32,000 nt of DNA from Bacteroidaceae bacterium (GCA_017466325.1 JAFTUK010000033.1:1-32000), one strand, 5' to 3'. Numbered from the stretch's first letter, positions 8,481 to 16,528 are shown. Notes: generated from the sequence alone by a model not told the origin. Numbers and translations are program-made.

Positions 8481-8591
8481 CTCCCTCCCATTCAGGGGCG
8501 AACGAGGTCTTTAGAAGATGGACTAAATGTCCATCTGTGCCTTGTGAGGGGAGCAATCCCCATTGCGACGCGCGGACTGGCCGGGGAGGGG
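8481..8591 (+). repeat. 111-bp structured repeat element, copy 1
   Basis: This element is an ungapped 111-bp match, in opposite orientation, to 16529-16639; by hand count 23 positions differ (about 79% identity). The outer arms CCCTCCC (8483-8489) and GGGAGGG (8584-8590) can close it. Inside are an 8-bp stem AGATGGAC/GTCCATCT (8516-8523, 8529-8536) with loop TAAAT, and a hairpin GGGGA-GCAA-TCCCC (8548-8561) with a GNRA-type loop. A block conserved with copy 2 follows (8562-8580). The element covers the last codons and stop of phoH. Confidence 0.8.
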
Positions 8592-9533
8592 TCCGTTTTC
8601 ACCTTTTCGTTTATCATACGCCTCCACTATCCTTGACACCAGACGGTGGCGCACTATATCTTTACGGTTCATGTGCACAAATCCTATGCCGCTTACTCCG
8701 TCCAGGATTTCCAAGGCCTCGGAAAGTCCGCTTCTGACACCACGGGGCAGGTCCACCTGCGATGTGTCTCCAGTGATTATCATCTTGGTGTTCATGCCCA
8801 TTCGTGTCAGGAACATCTTTATCTGTGCCGAAGTGGTGTTCTGCGCCTCATCAAGGATAACAACGGCATCGTTCAGCGTGCGTCCTCGCATGAAAGCCAA
8901 GGGGGCGATCTGCACGATGTTCTGTTCCATCATCTCGCGCAACTTCTGTGCCGGAATCATATCCTCCAGAGCATCGTAGAGGGGCTGCAGATAAGGGTCT
9001 ATCTTATCCCTCATGTCACCGGGCAGGAAACCAAGTTTCTCACCTGCCTCCACTGCCGGGCGCGAAAGGATTATCTTGCGTATTTCCTTGTTCTTCAGCG
9101 AGCGCACGGCCAGCGCTATGCTCATGTATGTCTTGCCGCTACCGGCAGGTCCGGTGGCGAATATCATATCGTTCTCCTGATAAAGGCGCACCAGTTTCTG
9201 CTGGTTCTCGCTTCTGGCGGAAATAGGTTTGCCCGTTACGCTGTACACCACCACGCCTTCCACGCCCTCCTTGCTGACACGTTCGCCACGCAGGATATGC
9301 AGGATATCCTCCTCTGTCAGGCTGTTGTACTTCAGGCAGTGTTTCTGGAGTTTCTCTATATTCTCCTCCAGAGCGCACATTTCCAATTCATCGCCCATCA
9401 CATGGAGCACGTTGCCACGTGCCACAATGCGCAACTTGGGATAGAGGGCCTTCACCATCTGGATATTGGCATTATTGACCCCATAGAACACTACGGGGTC
9501 CACATCTTCCAGTATGATATGCTTTTCTATCAT
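8523..9533 (-). CDS. phoH: PhoH family ATPase
   Basis: Cytosolic P-loop NTPase of the PhoH family; the exact role is not settled, though RNA-related functions are proposed for the family. The 336-aa protein has a small N-terminal domain (about 1-100), the Walker A motif GPAGSGKT (128-135), SRPAVEAGEKLGFLPGD (157-173), the Walker B motif VVILDEAQN (224-232), and ITGDTSQVDLPRG. The conserved core ends near AYDKRK (305-310). The last 23 or so residues are low-complexity and are encoded by the 111-bp repeat element, with the stop codon inside its variable hairpin. This tail looks like an accidental extension. The start ATG at 9531-9533 lies just downstream of a -7 element. Confidence 0.95.
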   Translation of the reverse strand: MIEKHIILEDVDPVVFYGVNNANIQMVKALYPKLRIVARGNVLHVMGDELEMCALEENIEKLQKHCLKYNSLTEEDILHILRGERVSKEGVEGVVVYSVTGKPISARSENQQKLVRLYQENDMIFATGPAGSGKTYMSIALAVRSLKNKEIRKIILSRPAVEAGEKLGFLPGDMRDKIDPYLQPLYDALEDMIPAQKLREMMEQNIVQIAPLAFMRGRTLNDAVVILDEAQNTTSAQIKMFLTRMGMNTKMIITGDTSQVDLPRGVRSGLSEALEILDGVSGIGFVHMNRKDIVRHRLVSRIVEAYDKRKGENGPLPGQSARRNGDCSPHKAQMDI

Positions 9534-9553
9534 CTATTGAATGGTTTCGTGTA

Positions 9554-9561
9554 CAAAGTTA
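9554..9561 (-). promoter_or_regulatory. Candidate -7 element for phoH
   Basis: TAACTTTG on the minus strand matches TAnnTTTG exactly, about 20 bases before the phoH ATG. No TTTG is seen at the right upstream distance, so the -33 element is weak. It lies back to back with the plus-strand promoter at 9571-9602. Confidence 0.5.
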
Positions 9562-9570
9562 CATAATATA

Positions 9571-9602
9571 TTTGGATTATACGTCATTTTATAATAACTT
9601 TG
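9571..9602 (+). promoter_or_regulatory. Promoter of the DUF5715-like gene and aroE
   Basis: TTTG (9571-9574), 20 bases, TAACTTTG (9595-9602): an exact consensus match. Transcription would start near 9607, leaving fewer than 10 bases before the ATG at 9614, so the mRNA may be almost leaderless. Confidence 0.7.
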
Positions 9603-9613
9603 TCACGAAAATC

Positions 9614-10312
9614 ATGAGACGACTAAAGAAAAACTATTACCTAGCACTGTTTTGCTGCACGGTTGGCATACTGGGAATTGTGAGGATGGCGAATGGCGAA
9701 AGCCCCGCCACGGTCAAACAGCCCCTACCCCAACCCGCACACCGCCATCCCATATACTCCGTCCCTTCTTTCAGTGGTACGTTCCCCGATCTTCAGGAGA
9801 CGCACGCTGAGAGCGCGAGGCAGTGGGGTGTAAAACCTGTAAGAAACCGCATAGAGGCAGAAAAGAGGAAAAGCGAACTGGTATTCATAGGTTCCAACCC
9901 CTTCTACAAGATGGACCCTGGAATGAACAGCAGCATCCCCTATCTCGTGCCACGCGCCGCATCGGCACTGGAAACCATAGCACGCAACTATCTGGACTCT
10001 CTCCACGTGAAGGGCATTCCCCTGCATAAGATTCTGGTAAGCAGTGTTCTGCGAACCGAGGAGGACGTGGAAAGACTACGGCGCACCAACATCAACGCAT
10101 CCCCCGAATCATGCCACCGCTATGGCACAACCTTCGACATCCCGTACAACAGATACCACACCGTTGAGCCACCCCACGAGAACCGCCGCGCGGTGCAGAA
10201 CGACACCCTCAAATGGATACTTGCAGAGGTATTAAGGGATGTACGCGAAAATGGCCTGTGTCACATCAAGTATGAAGTAAAACAGGGATGCTTCCACATT
10301 ACAGCAAGATGA
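9614..10312 (+). CDS. DUF5715-like exported protein with M15 peptidase-type metal motif
   Basis: A 232-aa protein with an N-terminal hydrophobic segment (about residues 8-24; signal peptide or anchor), so probably periplasmic. The centre and C-terminus resemble DUF5715 proteins of Bacteroidetes, related to the M15 D,D-peptidase fold. SCHRYGTTFD (166-175) fits SxHxxGxxxD, giving metal ligands H168 and D175, and H228 in CFHITAR is the likely third. The catalytic Glu three residues before the last His (ExxH) is not present; glycine occupies that place. It may therefore be inactive or use another residue. I chose ATG 9614 because a longer in-frame start would be a TTG lying inside the promoter. 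The stop overlaps aroE (ATGA), so the two are translationally coupled. Confidence 0.75.
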   Translation: MRRLKKNYYLALFCCTVGILGIVRMANGESPATVKQPLPQPAHRHPIYSVPSFSGTFPDLQETHAESARQWGVKPVRNRIEAEKRKSELVFIGSNPFYKMDPGMNSSIPYLVPRAASALETIARNYLDSLHVKGIPLHKILVSSVLRTEEDVERLRRTNINASPESCHRYGTTFDIPYNRYHTVEPPHENRRAVQNDTLKWILAEVLRDVRENGLCHIKYEVKQGCFHITAR

Positions 10313-11100
10313 AGGAATACGGACTCATAGGATTGACACTGGGACACAGCTTTAGCAGAAAATTCTTTACAGAGAAATTCCAGCGAGAGGGCATTGACGC
10401 CCAATACCTCAACTTCGAGATACCCGACATAGGGTGTCTTGCAGACATTATTCACAAGCATCCGAATCTGGAGGGACTGAACTGCACCATTCCCTACAAA
10501 GAGTCCATACTGCCGTATCTTGACGACATCACGCCGGAGGCCCGGGAAATAGGTGCCGTGAACGTGGTGAAGATCCAACGTGATGAGAGTTACACCGGCG
10601 GCAGGTGCATGGATGGCATACGGCTGACGGGTTTCAACAGCGACATCATAGGCTTTACCGACAGCATTGCCCCCTTACTGGAACCACACCATAGGAAAGC
10701 CTTGATTTTAGGCACCGGTGGAGCAGCCAAGGCAATAAAGGTCGGACTGGAAAAACTGGGCATTCAATGTACCCACGTCAGCCGTCGAGCCTCTAAGGAC
10801 CCTAAGGACCTATCCTCCCCCTATCTTCTCGCCTACACAGAAATCACCCCCAGCACCCTTCAGGAATACCACATAATTGTAAACTGCAGTCCCGTGGGCA
10901 TGTTTCCCCACACCGAGGAAGCCCCAGTTCTGCCCTATGAGGCCCTTTCCCCCAGCCACCTTCTCTACGACCTCATCTACAATCCGGAATTGACCTTGTT
11001 CCTACACCTGGGAGCGCAGTACGGCGCCAAGGTGAAGAATGGACGGGAGATGCTGGAACTGCAAGCCGTTGCCAGTTGGGATTTATGGACATCCAGATAA
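10309..11100 (+). CDS. aroE: Shikimate dehydrogenase AroE
   Basis: NADP-dependent reduction of 3-dehydroshikimate to shikimate in chorismate synthesis. Motifs on the 263-aa protein are GHSFSRKFF with the shikimate-binding Ser14/Ser16, NCTIPYKE with catalytic Lys64, GFNSDIIGF with Asp112, and the nucleotide loop ILGTGGAAKA (133-142). An alternative ATG lies 21 bases upstream, but the ATG at 10309 gives the standard MKEYGLIG start and the ATGA overlap with the gene before. Residues 153-158 (KDPKDL) come from two copies of the 9-mer TAAGGACC(C/T), the same unit as the spacer array before lpxD. They lie in the NADP domain where a loop is plausible. Confidence 0.95.
   Translation: MKEYGLIGLTLGHSFSRKFFTEKFQREGIDAQYLNFEIPDIGCLADIIHKHPNLEGLNCTIPYKESILPYLDDITPEAREIGAVNVVKIQRDESYTGGRCMDGIRLTGFNSDIIGFTDSIAPLLEPHHRKALILGTGGAAKAIKVGLEKLGIQCTHVSRRASKDPKDLSSPYLLAYTEITPSTLQEYHIIVNCSPVGMFPHTEEAPVLPYEALSPSHLLYDLIYNPELTLFLHLGAQYGAKVKNGREMLELQAVASWDLWTSR
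10794..10811 (+). repeat. Two 9-bp repeat units inside aroE
   Basis: TAAGGACCC (10794-10802) and TAAGGACCT (10803-10811) are tandem. They are the same unit as the 9-bp array at 14452-14496. The 9-bp period keeps frame and encodes KDP-KDL. Confidence 0.6.
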
Positions 11101-11186
11101 ACACGCCGCAGACTCGCATAATTGCTCACTTTTCCGTATTCCTGAACATCGGCCTTAAGCCACTTCACTTGAAAATCTTTAATTTA

Positions 11187-11218
11187 TTTGATATTTTGCC
11201 CACTTCTTCGTATCTTTG
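11187..11218 (+). promoter_or_regulatory. Promoter of the purM-to-miaA cluster
   Basis: TTTG (11187-11190), 20 bases, TATCTTTG (11211-11218): an exact Bacteroidetes consensus. The start would be near 11223, giving a leader of about 23 bases before purM. It is the only strong promoter seen before the long plus-strand cluster. Confidence 0.75.
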
Positions 11219-11245
11219 TGCCCATAAATATAATACATTATCATT

Positions 11246-12412
11246 ATGAGCAACCAAAGATACATGATGCGCGGTGTATCCGCTGCCAAGGAGGACGTAC
11301 ACAATGCCATCAAGAACATCGACAAGGGACTCTTCCCCCAAGCTTTCTGCAAGATAATCCCCGACATTCTGGGCGGCGACCCCGAGTATTGCAATATCAT
11401 GCATGCCGACGGAGCCGGAACAAAGTCTTCTCTGGCCTACATGTACTGGAAGGAAACAGGCGACCTTGGCGTATGGAAAGGCATTGCCCAGGATGCACTG
11501 ATCATGAACACAGACGACCTCCTGTGTGTGGGTGCTGTTGACAATATTCTGGTAAGTTCCACCATCGGGCGCAACAAGATGCTCATCCCCGGCGAGGTCA
11601 TCTCTGCCATCATCAACGGTACTGACGAGCTGATGGCCGAGATGCGTGAAATGGGTGTAGGCATCTACGGCACAGGGGGCGAGACTGCCGATGTGGGCGA
11701 CCTGGTGCGTACCATCATCGTAGACAGCACCGTCACCTGCCGTATGAAGCGCAGCGATGTCATCGACAATGCCAACATCCGTCCCGGCGATGTCATCGTG
11801 GGCCTTTCAAGCACAGGACAGGCCACCTACGAGAAGGAGTACAACGGTGGCATGGGCAGCAACGGCCTGACCTCCGCTCGCCACGACGTATTCAACAAGT
11901 ATCTTGCAGAGAAGTATCCCGAGAGTTATGACCACCAGGTGCCTGAAGAACTGGTATATAGCGGCAAGTACAGGCTTACCGACAATGTGGAGGGCGCACC
12001 CCTCACAGCCGGCAAACTGGTTCTCTCCCCCACCCGCACTTATGCTCCTGTGGTAAAGAGACTGTTGGACGAGATGCGTGCCGACATCCATGGCATGGTG
12101 CACTGCACGGGTGGCGCACAGACCAAGGTGCTGCACTTCGTCAGCGACAACTGCCGCGTCATCAAGGACAACATGTTCCCCGTGCCTCCTCTGTTCCGCG
12201 CCATACAGGAAGAGAGCCAGACAGACTGGAGCGAGATGTACAAGGTGTTCAACATGGGCCACCGCCTGGAGGTCTACGTTGCACCCGAAATGGCAGAAAA
12301 GGTTATTGCCATCTCCAAGTCCTTCAACATCGACGCACAGATCGTGGGACACATAGAGGAGGGCAAGAAGAGCCTGACCATAAAGAGCGAGTTCGGCGAA
12401 TTCAACTACTAA
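11246..12412 (+). CDS. purM: Phosphoribosylformylglycinamidine cyclo-ligase (PurM / AIR synthase)
   Basis: Converts FGAM to AIR with ATP, the fifth step of purine synthesis. The 388-aa protein matches the longer Bacteroidetes PurM form. Seen are the PurM-type N-terminal core with HADGAGTKSSLAYMYWKETGD (the first residues of which correspond to the usual DGVGTK), an acidic metal-binding NTDDLLCVGA, the glycine-rich GIYGTGGETADVGD, GDVIVGLSSTGQ, and GMVHCTGGAQTKVLHF in the C-terminal half. It departs from E. coli PurM in length and several motifs, so assignment rests on the AIR synthase superfamily core and on Bacteroidetes practice. It is the first gene after a consensus promoter, and prfA follows after 19 bp. 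Confidence 0.9.
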   Translation: MSNQRYMMRGVSAAKEDVHNAIKNIDKGLFPQAFCKIIPDILGGDPEYCNIMHADGAGTKSSLAYMYWKETGDLGVWKGIAQDALIMNTDDLLCVGAVDNILVSSTIGRNKMLIPGEVISAIINGTDELMAEMREMGVGIYGTGGETADVGDLVRTIIVDSTVTCRMKRSDVIDNANIRPGDVIVGLSSTGQATYEKEYNGGMGSNGLTSARHDVFNKYLAEKYPESYDHQVPEELVYSGKYRLTDNVEGAPLTAGKLVLSPTRTYAPVVKRLLDEMRADIHGMVHCTGGAQTKVLHFVSDNCRVIKDNMFPVPPLFRAIQEESQTDWSEMYKVFNMGHRLEVYVAPEMAEKVIAISKSFNIDAQIVGHIEEGKKSLTIKSEFGEFNY

Positions 12413-12431
12413 ACCAAGAGACGTAAGAGAA

Positions 12432-13538
12432 ATGGCAAACAACTTGCTTGAACGACTGGAAGGCTTGGTATCACGCTTTGAGGAGGTATCCACCCTGATT
12501 ACGGACCCCAGCGTCATAGCCGACCAGAAGAGATATGTGAAACTTACCAAGGAGTACAAGGACCTTGGCCGCATAGTGGATGCCCGCAAGGAATACGTGG
12601 GTTGCATGCAGAACATTGCCGACGCCAAGGAAATGCTGGCCATGGAGGAGGACGCCGAAACCAGGGAGATGCTGCGCGAAGAACTATCCGAGAGCGAAAA
12701 GCGCATCCCCGAACTCGAGGACGAGATAAAACTGCTCCTCGTACCTGCCGACCCCGAGGACGACAAGAACGTCATCATGGAAATACGCGGCGGTACGGGT
12801 GGTGACGAGGCTGCACTGTTTGCCGGCGACCTGTTCCGCATGTACAGCAAATACATCGAGACCAAGGGATGGAAGATGGCAGTGTCCAGTTTCAGCGAGG
12901 GTTCCTCGGGCGGATACAAGGAAATAATCTTCAGCGTCACCGGCGAAGGCGTGTACGGCATCATGAAGTACGAGAGCGGCGTGCACCGCGTACAACGCGT
13001 ACCTGCCACAGAAACACAGGGTCGTGTGCACACCAGCGCCGCCACAGTGGCAGTCCTTCCCGAGGCAGAGGAGTTCGACGTGGAAATCAACGAGGGTGCC
13101 ATCAAGTGGGATACCTTCCGCTCAAGCGGTGCCGGCGGACAGAACGTCAACAAGGTGGAGTCCGGCGTGCGTGCCCGCTACATGTGGCGCAACCCCTTCA
13201 CCAACGAGGACGAGGAAATACTGGTAGAATGTACAGAGACACGCGACCAGCCCAAGAACAAGGAGCGCGCCCTGGCTCGCCTGCGCACCTTCATCTACGA
13301 CAAGGAGCATCAGAAGTATCTGGACGACATCGCCTCAAAGAGAAAGACAATGGTGTCCACCGGCGACCGCTCGGCAAAGATACGCACCTACAACTATCCG
13401 CAGGGGCGCATCACCGATCACCGCATCGGCTACACCATCTACAACCTCAGTGCCTTCATGGACGGCAGCATACAGGACTGCATAGACCACCTCATCGTGG
13501 CCGAAAATGCCGAACGACTCAAAGAAGCCGAACTGTAA
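12432..13538 (+). CDS. prfA: Peptide chain release factor 1 (PrfA)
   Basis: Class I release factor that recognises UAA and UAG and triggers peptidyl-tRNA hydrolysis on the ribosome. The 368-aa protein has a helical N-terminal domain (1-100), VQRVPATETQGR with the PAT (191-193) tripeptide that marks RF1 (RF2 would carry SPF), and GAGGQNVNKVESGVR with the catalytic GGQ (235-237). There is no internal frameshift, which would be typical of RF2 genes. It is 19 bp after purM and 78 bp before pyrF; that spacer holds a 9-bp tandem array. Confidence 0.97.
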   Translation: MANNLLERLEGLVSRFEEVSTLITDPSVIADQKRYVKLTKEYKDLGRIVDARKEYVGCMQNIADAKEMLAMEEDAETREMLREELSESEKRIPELEDEIKLLLVPADPEDDKNVIMEIRGGTGGDEAALFAGDLFRMYSKYIETKGWKMAVSSFSEGSSGGYKEIIFSVTGEGVYGIMKYESGVHRVQRVPATETQGRVHTSAATVAVLPEAEEFDVEINEGAIKWDTFRSSGAGGQNVNKVESGVRARYMWRNPFTNEDEEILVECTETRDQPKNKERALARLRTFIYDKEHQKYLDDIASKRKTMVSTGDRSAKIRTYNYPQGRITDHRIGYTIYNLSAFMDGSIQDCIDHLIVAENAERLKEAEL

Positions 13539-13541
13539 AGC

Positions 13542-13586
13542 AATACTATAGTCACTATTAAATCTATAGAATCTATAGGATCTATA
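13542..13586 (+). repeat. 9-bp tandem array between prfA and pyrF (5 units)
   Basis: Five consecutive 9-mers run from just after the prfA stop: AATACTATA, GTCACTATT, AAATCTATA, GAATCTATA, GGATCTATA. The last three differ only at the first two bases. The total is 45 bp, the same as the array before lpxD, but with an unrelated unit. Confidence 0.65.
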
Positions 13587-13616
13587 ATCCAAGTCTAACC
13601 CTTAACCCCAAATACT

Positions 13617-14444
13617 ATGACCAGACAAGAACTTATCCAGAATATCAAGACAAAGCGCAGTTTCCTCTGCGTAGGCCTCGACACCGACCTGAAAAAAGTC
13701 CCCGCCCACCTTCTGAACGAAGAGGACCCCATCTTCGCGTTCAACAAGGCTATCATAGATGCCACCGCCGCATACTGCGTGGCATACAAGCCCAACCTTG
13801 CCTTCTACGAGGCTTTCGGCGTGAAAGGTCTCATGGCTTTCGAGAAGACGGTAAAGTACATCCAGGAGAATTATCCCGACCAGTTCATCATCGCAGACGC
13901 AAAGCGTGGCGACATCGGCAACACCTCTGCCATGTACGCACGCACATTCTTCGAGGAATACAACCTTGACTCCGTTACCGTAGCGCCCTACATGGGCGAG
14001 GACAGCGTAACCCCCTTCCTGGGCTACGACGGCAAGTGGGTCATCCTCCTTGCACTGACCAGCAACAAGGGTAGCCACGACTTCCAGCTGACCGAAAGCA
14101 CCGACGGAGAAAAACTTTTCCAGAAGGTTCTGCGCAAGAGCCAGGAGTGGGCAGGCAACGACCAGATGATGTACGTTGTCGGCGCCACACAGGGCCAGGC
14201 CTTCGAGGAGATACGAAAGATTGTACCTGATCACTTCCTTCTTGTCCCCGGTGTAGGAGCACAGGGCGGTTCACTCAGCGAAGTATGCAAATACGGCATG
14301 ACACAGGAATGCTGCCTGCTGGTAAACAGTTCACGTGCCATCATCTATGCCGACAACACCGAGAACTTTGCCAATGCAGCGGCTGAGGCGGCAAAGGCCG
14401 TACAGCAGGAAATGGCAGCAGAGTTGAGCAACAGAAACATCTAA
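13617..14444 (+). CDS. pyrF: Orotidine 5'-phosphate decarboxylase (PyrF)
   Basis: Decarboxylates OMP to UMP, the last step of UMP synthesis. The 275-aa length and sequence fit the longer type 2 PyrF, a TIM barrel. Seen are LCVGLDTDL (17-25), [10 protein letters not shown] (56-65) and the catalytic [11 protein letters not shown] (93-103, with the Asp-Lys-Asp network D94, K96 and D99). A phosphate-binding region VPGVGAQGG near residue 217 is followed by NSSRAIIYA. Flanked by prfA and lpxD in the same direction, with short tandem arrays in both spacers. Confidence 0.97.
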   Translation: MTRQELIQNIKTKRSFLCVGLDTDLKKVPAHLLNEEDPIFAFNKAIIDATAAYCVAYKPNLAFYEAFGVKGLMAFEKTVKYIQENYPDQFIIADAKRGDIGNTSAMYARTFFEEYNLDSVTVAPYMGEDSVTPFLGYDGKWVILLALTSNKGSHDFQLTESTDGEKLFQKVLRKSQEWAGNDQMMYVVGATQGQAFEEIRKIVPDHFLLVPGVGAQGGSLSEVCKYGMTQECCLLVNSSRAIIYADNTENFANAAAEAAKAVQQEMAAELSNRNI

Positions 14445-14451
14445 CTCCCCC

Positions 14452-14496
14452 TAAGGACACTAAAGACCTTAAAGACCTTAAAGACCCTAAAGACCC
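14452..14496 (+). repeat. 9-bp tandem array between pyrF and lpxD (5 units)
   Basis: Five consecutive 9-mers: TAAGGACAC, TAAAGACCT, TAAAGACCT, TAAAGACCC, TAAAGACCC. The array starts 8 bp after the pyrF stop and ends 23 bp before lpxD. Its TAAGGAC form recurs twice inside aroE. Confidence 0.75.
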
Positions 14497-14519
14497 GTTA
14501 TAAACCCAACATCAATGAC

Positions 14520-15578
14520 ATGGAATTCAGCGCACAAATGATAGCAGGACTTGTCGGGGGAACCATCGTTGGCGACCCCCAAGCCACTGTTTCCGATTTC
14601 GCCAAGATAGAGGAAGGCCGCCCCGGCTGCATCAGTTTCCTGGCCAACGACAAATACGAGCATTACATCTACACCACAGAAAGCAGCATCGTGCTTGTCA
14701 ACGACTCCTTCGAACCCAAGCAGGAAATAAAGGCGACACTGATAAAGGTTGCCAACGCCCGTGAGGCCGTTGCCAACCTCATCAACATCTACGACAGCAT
14801 GAAACCCAAGCCAAAGGGCATAGACGCCACGGCATTCATAGATCCTACCGCCACCATTGGCAAGGACGTGTATCTTGGCCCCTTCGTTGCCATCGGACCC
14901 AAGGCGGTAATCGGAGACGGTTGTATCCTGCACCCACATGCTACCGTAGGAGCAAGGGCCACCATAGGTGCCAACACCGAGATGTATGCCGGCAGCGTGG
15001 TGTACCACGACTGCAGGGTTGGCGCAAGGTGTATCCTCCATGCCAATTCCGTCATCGGCGCCGACGGTTTCGGTTTCGAACCTACCGAAGAGGGCTACAA
15101 GAAGATAGCACAGATAGGCATTGCCGTACTGGAGGATGACGTGGAGATAGGCGCCAACTCCTGCGTGGACCGTGCCGTAATGGGCGAAACCGTCATACAT
15201 CGCGGCACGAAGATAGACAATCTGGTGCAGATTGGCCACAACTGCGAAGTGGGCAGCCATACAGTCATGTCAGCCCAAGTGGGTGTAGCAGGTTCCACAA
15301 AAATAGGCGAATGGTGCATGTTTGGCGGACAGGTGGGCATAGCAGGCCATGCCACCATAGCGGACAGGACCCAGGCCGGCGCACAGTCCGGCATACCCAA
15401 CAGCGTGAAGAAGCCCAACCAGCAACTTATGGGTTCTCCTGCCATTGAGCCTCGCACATGGTGGAAGGCTCAGGCCGTAATAAAGCAACTTCCCGACATG
15501 TGGGCCTCCATGAACCGCATGAAGAAGGAGATAGAGGAACTGAAGGCACAACTGCAGGAGCAGAAAAAGCAAGACTGA
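14520..15578 (+). CDS. lpxD: UDP-3-O-acylglucosamine N-acyltransferase (LpxD)
   Basis: Adds the N-linked hydroxyacyl chain in lipid A synthesis (third step), using acyl-ACP. The 352-aa protein has an N-terminal uridine-binding domain (1-100), a left-handed beta helix of hexapeptide repeats (about 100-310), and a C-terminal helical extension rich in K, E and Q (about 320-352). [12 protein letters not shown] places the catalytic His at residue 240, matching E. coli His239. [18 protein letters not shown] is a typical LpxD segment. The start at 14520 is preferred; an out-of-frame ATG lies 5 bases upstream. lpxC follows after 42 bp. Confidence 0.97.
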   Translation: MEFSAQMIAGLVGGTIVGDPQATVSDFAKIEEGRPGCISFLANDKYEHYIYTTESSIVLVNDSFEPKQEIKATLIKVANAREAVANLINIYDSMKPKPKGIDATAFIDPTATIGKDVYLGPFVAIGPKAVIGDGCILHPHATVGARATIGANTEMYAGSVVYHDCRVGARCILHANSVIGADGFGFEPTEEGYKKIAQIGIAVLEDDVEIGANSCVDRAVMGETVIHRGTKIDNLVQIGHNCEVGSHTVMSAQVGVAGSTKIGEWCMFGGQVGIAGHATIADRTQAGAQSGIPNSVKKPNQQLMGSPAIEPRTWWKAQAVIKQLPDMWASMNRMKKEIEELKAQLQEQKKQD

Positions 15579-15608
15579 GTATCTGCAACAGAATACATAC
15601 ATTATATA

Positions 15609-15622
15609 ATATATATATATAT
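15609..15622 (+). repeat. AT dinucleotide run merging with the lpxC start codon
   Basis: Seven AT units run directly into the G of the lpxC ATG, so the start codon is part of the run. A change in unit number would alter spacing upstream of lpxC. The sequence alone cannot show that it varies. Confidence 0.5.
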
Positions 15623-16517
15623 GAAGCAACGCACACTGACATCATCCTTCACCCTACACGGCAAGGGACTTCATACAGGCATGGACCTCACAGTCACATT
15701 CTGCCCGGCTCCCGAAAACTACGGATACAAGATCCAGCGTGTAGACATGGAAGGGCAACCTATCATTGATGCCATTGCAGAAAACGTAGTAGAAACGACC
15801 CGTGGCACCGTACTTGGTATCGGAGATGCACGTTGCAGCACCATTGAGCATGGTCTGAGCGCCCTGTATGCCTTCGGTATCGACAACGTGCTGATACAGG
15901 TCAACGGACCAGAGTTCCCCATCTTGGACGGCAGTGCTGCACCTTACGTGCAGAAAATTCACGAAGCAGGCATAACCGAACAGCAGGCCGACAAGGATTG
16001 GTTTACCGTTACGGAACCCATAGAGATAAAGGACGAGGCAACAGGTTCGCACATCACCATAATGCCTGCCGACGACTTTGCCGTTTCCGTCACCATAGAC
16101 TTCAATTCTAAGATGATGCCCATACAGACGGCAACGCTGAGGGAGATCAACGACTTTGAAAAGGAGTTCTCGGCAGCCCGCACCTTCGTTTTTGTCAGAG
16201 AGATAGAACAGCTCCTGGCCTTGGGACTGATAAAGGGTGGAGACCTTGACAATGCCATAGTGATCTACGAGAGGGAAACCACTCAAGAGAGCATGGACAA
16301 ACTCTGCCAACTGACCAAGGCAGAATGGCACGATGCCACAAAACTTGGATACATACAGCACAAACCTCTTGTATGGGACAACGAACCTGCCAGACACAAA
16401 TTGCTGGACATCATCGGCGACATAGCCCTTGTGGGCAAACCCATCAAGGGGCATATCGTAGCCATCAAGCCCGGGCATACCATCAACAATAGGTTCGCCC
16501 GGTTGCTGAGGGGATAA
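15621..16517 (+). CDS. lpxC: UDP-3-O-acyl-N-acetylglucosamine deacetylase (LpxC), without a FabZ domain
   Basis: Zinc-dependent deacetylase, the committed step of lipid A synthesis. Zinc ligands are H77 (in TIEHGLSAL, after E76), H259 and D263 (in RHKLLDIIGD), and H286 aligns with the C-terminal active-site His. All key residues are present and the 298 aa equal a stand-alone LpxC. In Bacteroidales this gene is usually a fusion of about 460 aa with a FabZ dehydratase. Here the reading frame stops after RFARLLRG, and I find no FabZ-like sequence in any frame of the next 394 bp. That stretch is made of repeats. It lies in lipid A order between lpxD and lpxA. Confidence 0.95.
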   Translation: MKQRTLTSSFTLHGKGLHTGMDLTVTFCPAPENYGYKIQRVDMEGQPIIDAIAENVVETTRGTVLGIGDARCSTIEHGLSALYAFGIDNVLIQVNGPEFPILDGSAAPYVQKIHEAGITEQQADKDWFTVTEPIEIKDEATGSHITIMPADDFAVSVTIDFNSKMMPIQTATLREINDFEKEFSAARTFVFVREIEQLLALGLIKGGDLDNAIVIYERETTQESMDKLCQLTKAEWHDATKLGYIQHKPLVWDNEPARHKLLDIIGDIALVGKPIKGHIVAIKPGHTINNRFARLLRG

Positions 16518-16528
16518 GGAGAAAAAGC

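Noticed and set aside
11807-13153. Long open frame on the minus strand opposite purM and prfA
   Set aside because: It is antisense to two well-supported genes, is rich in Ser and Leu as expected from reversed codons, and has no known motif.
13542-14496. CRISPR array from the short tandem units
   Set aside because: The units are 9 bp with no spacers and there are no cas genes.
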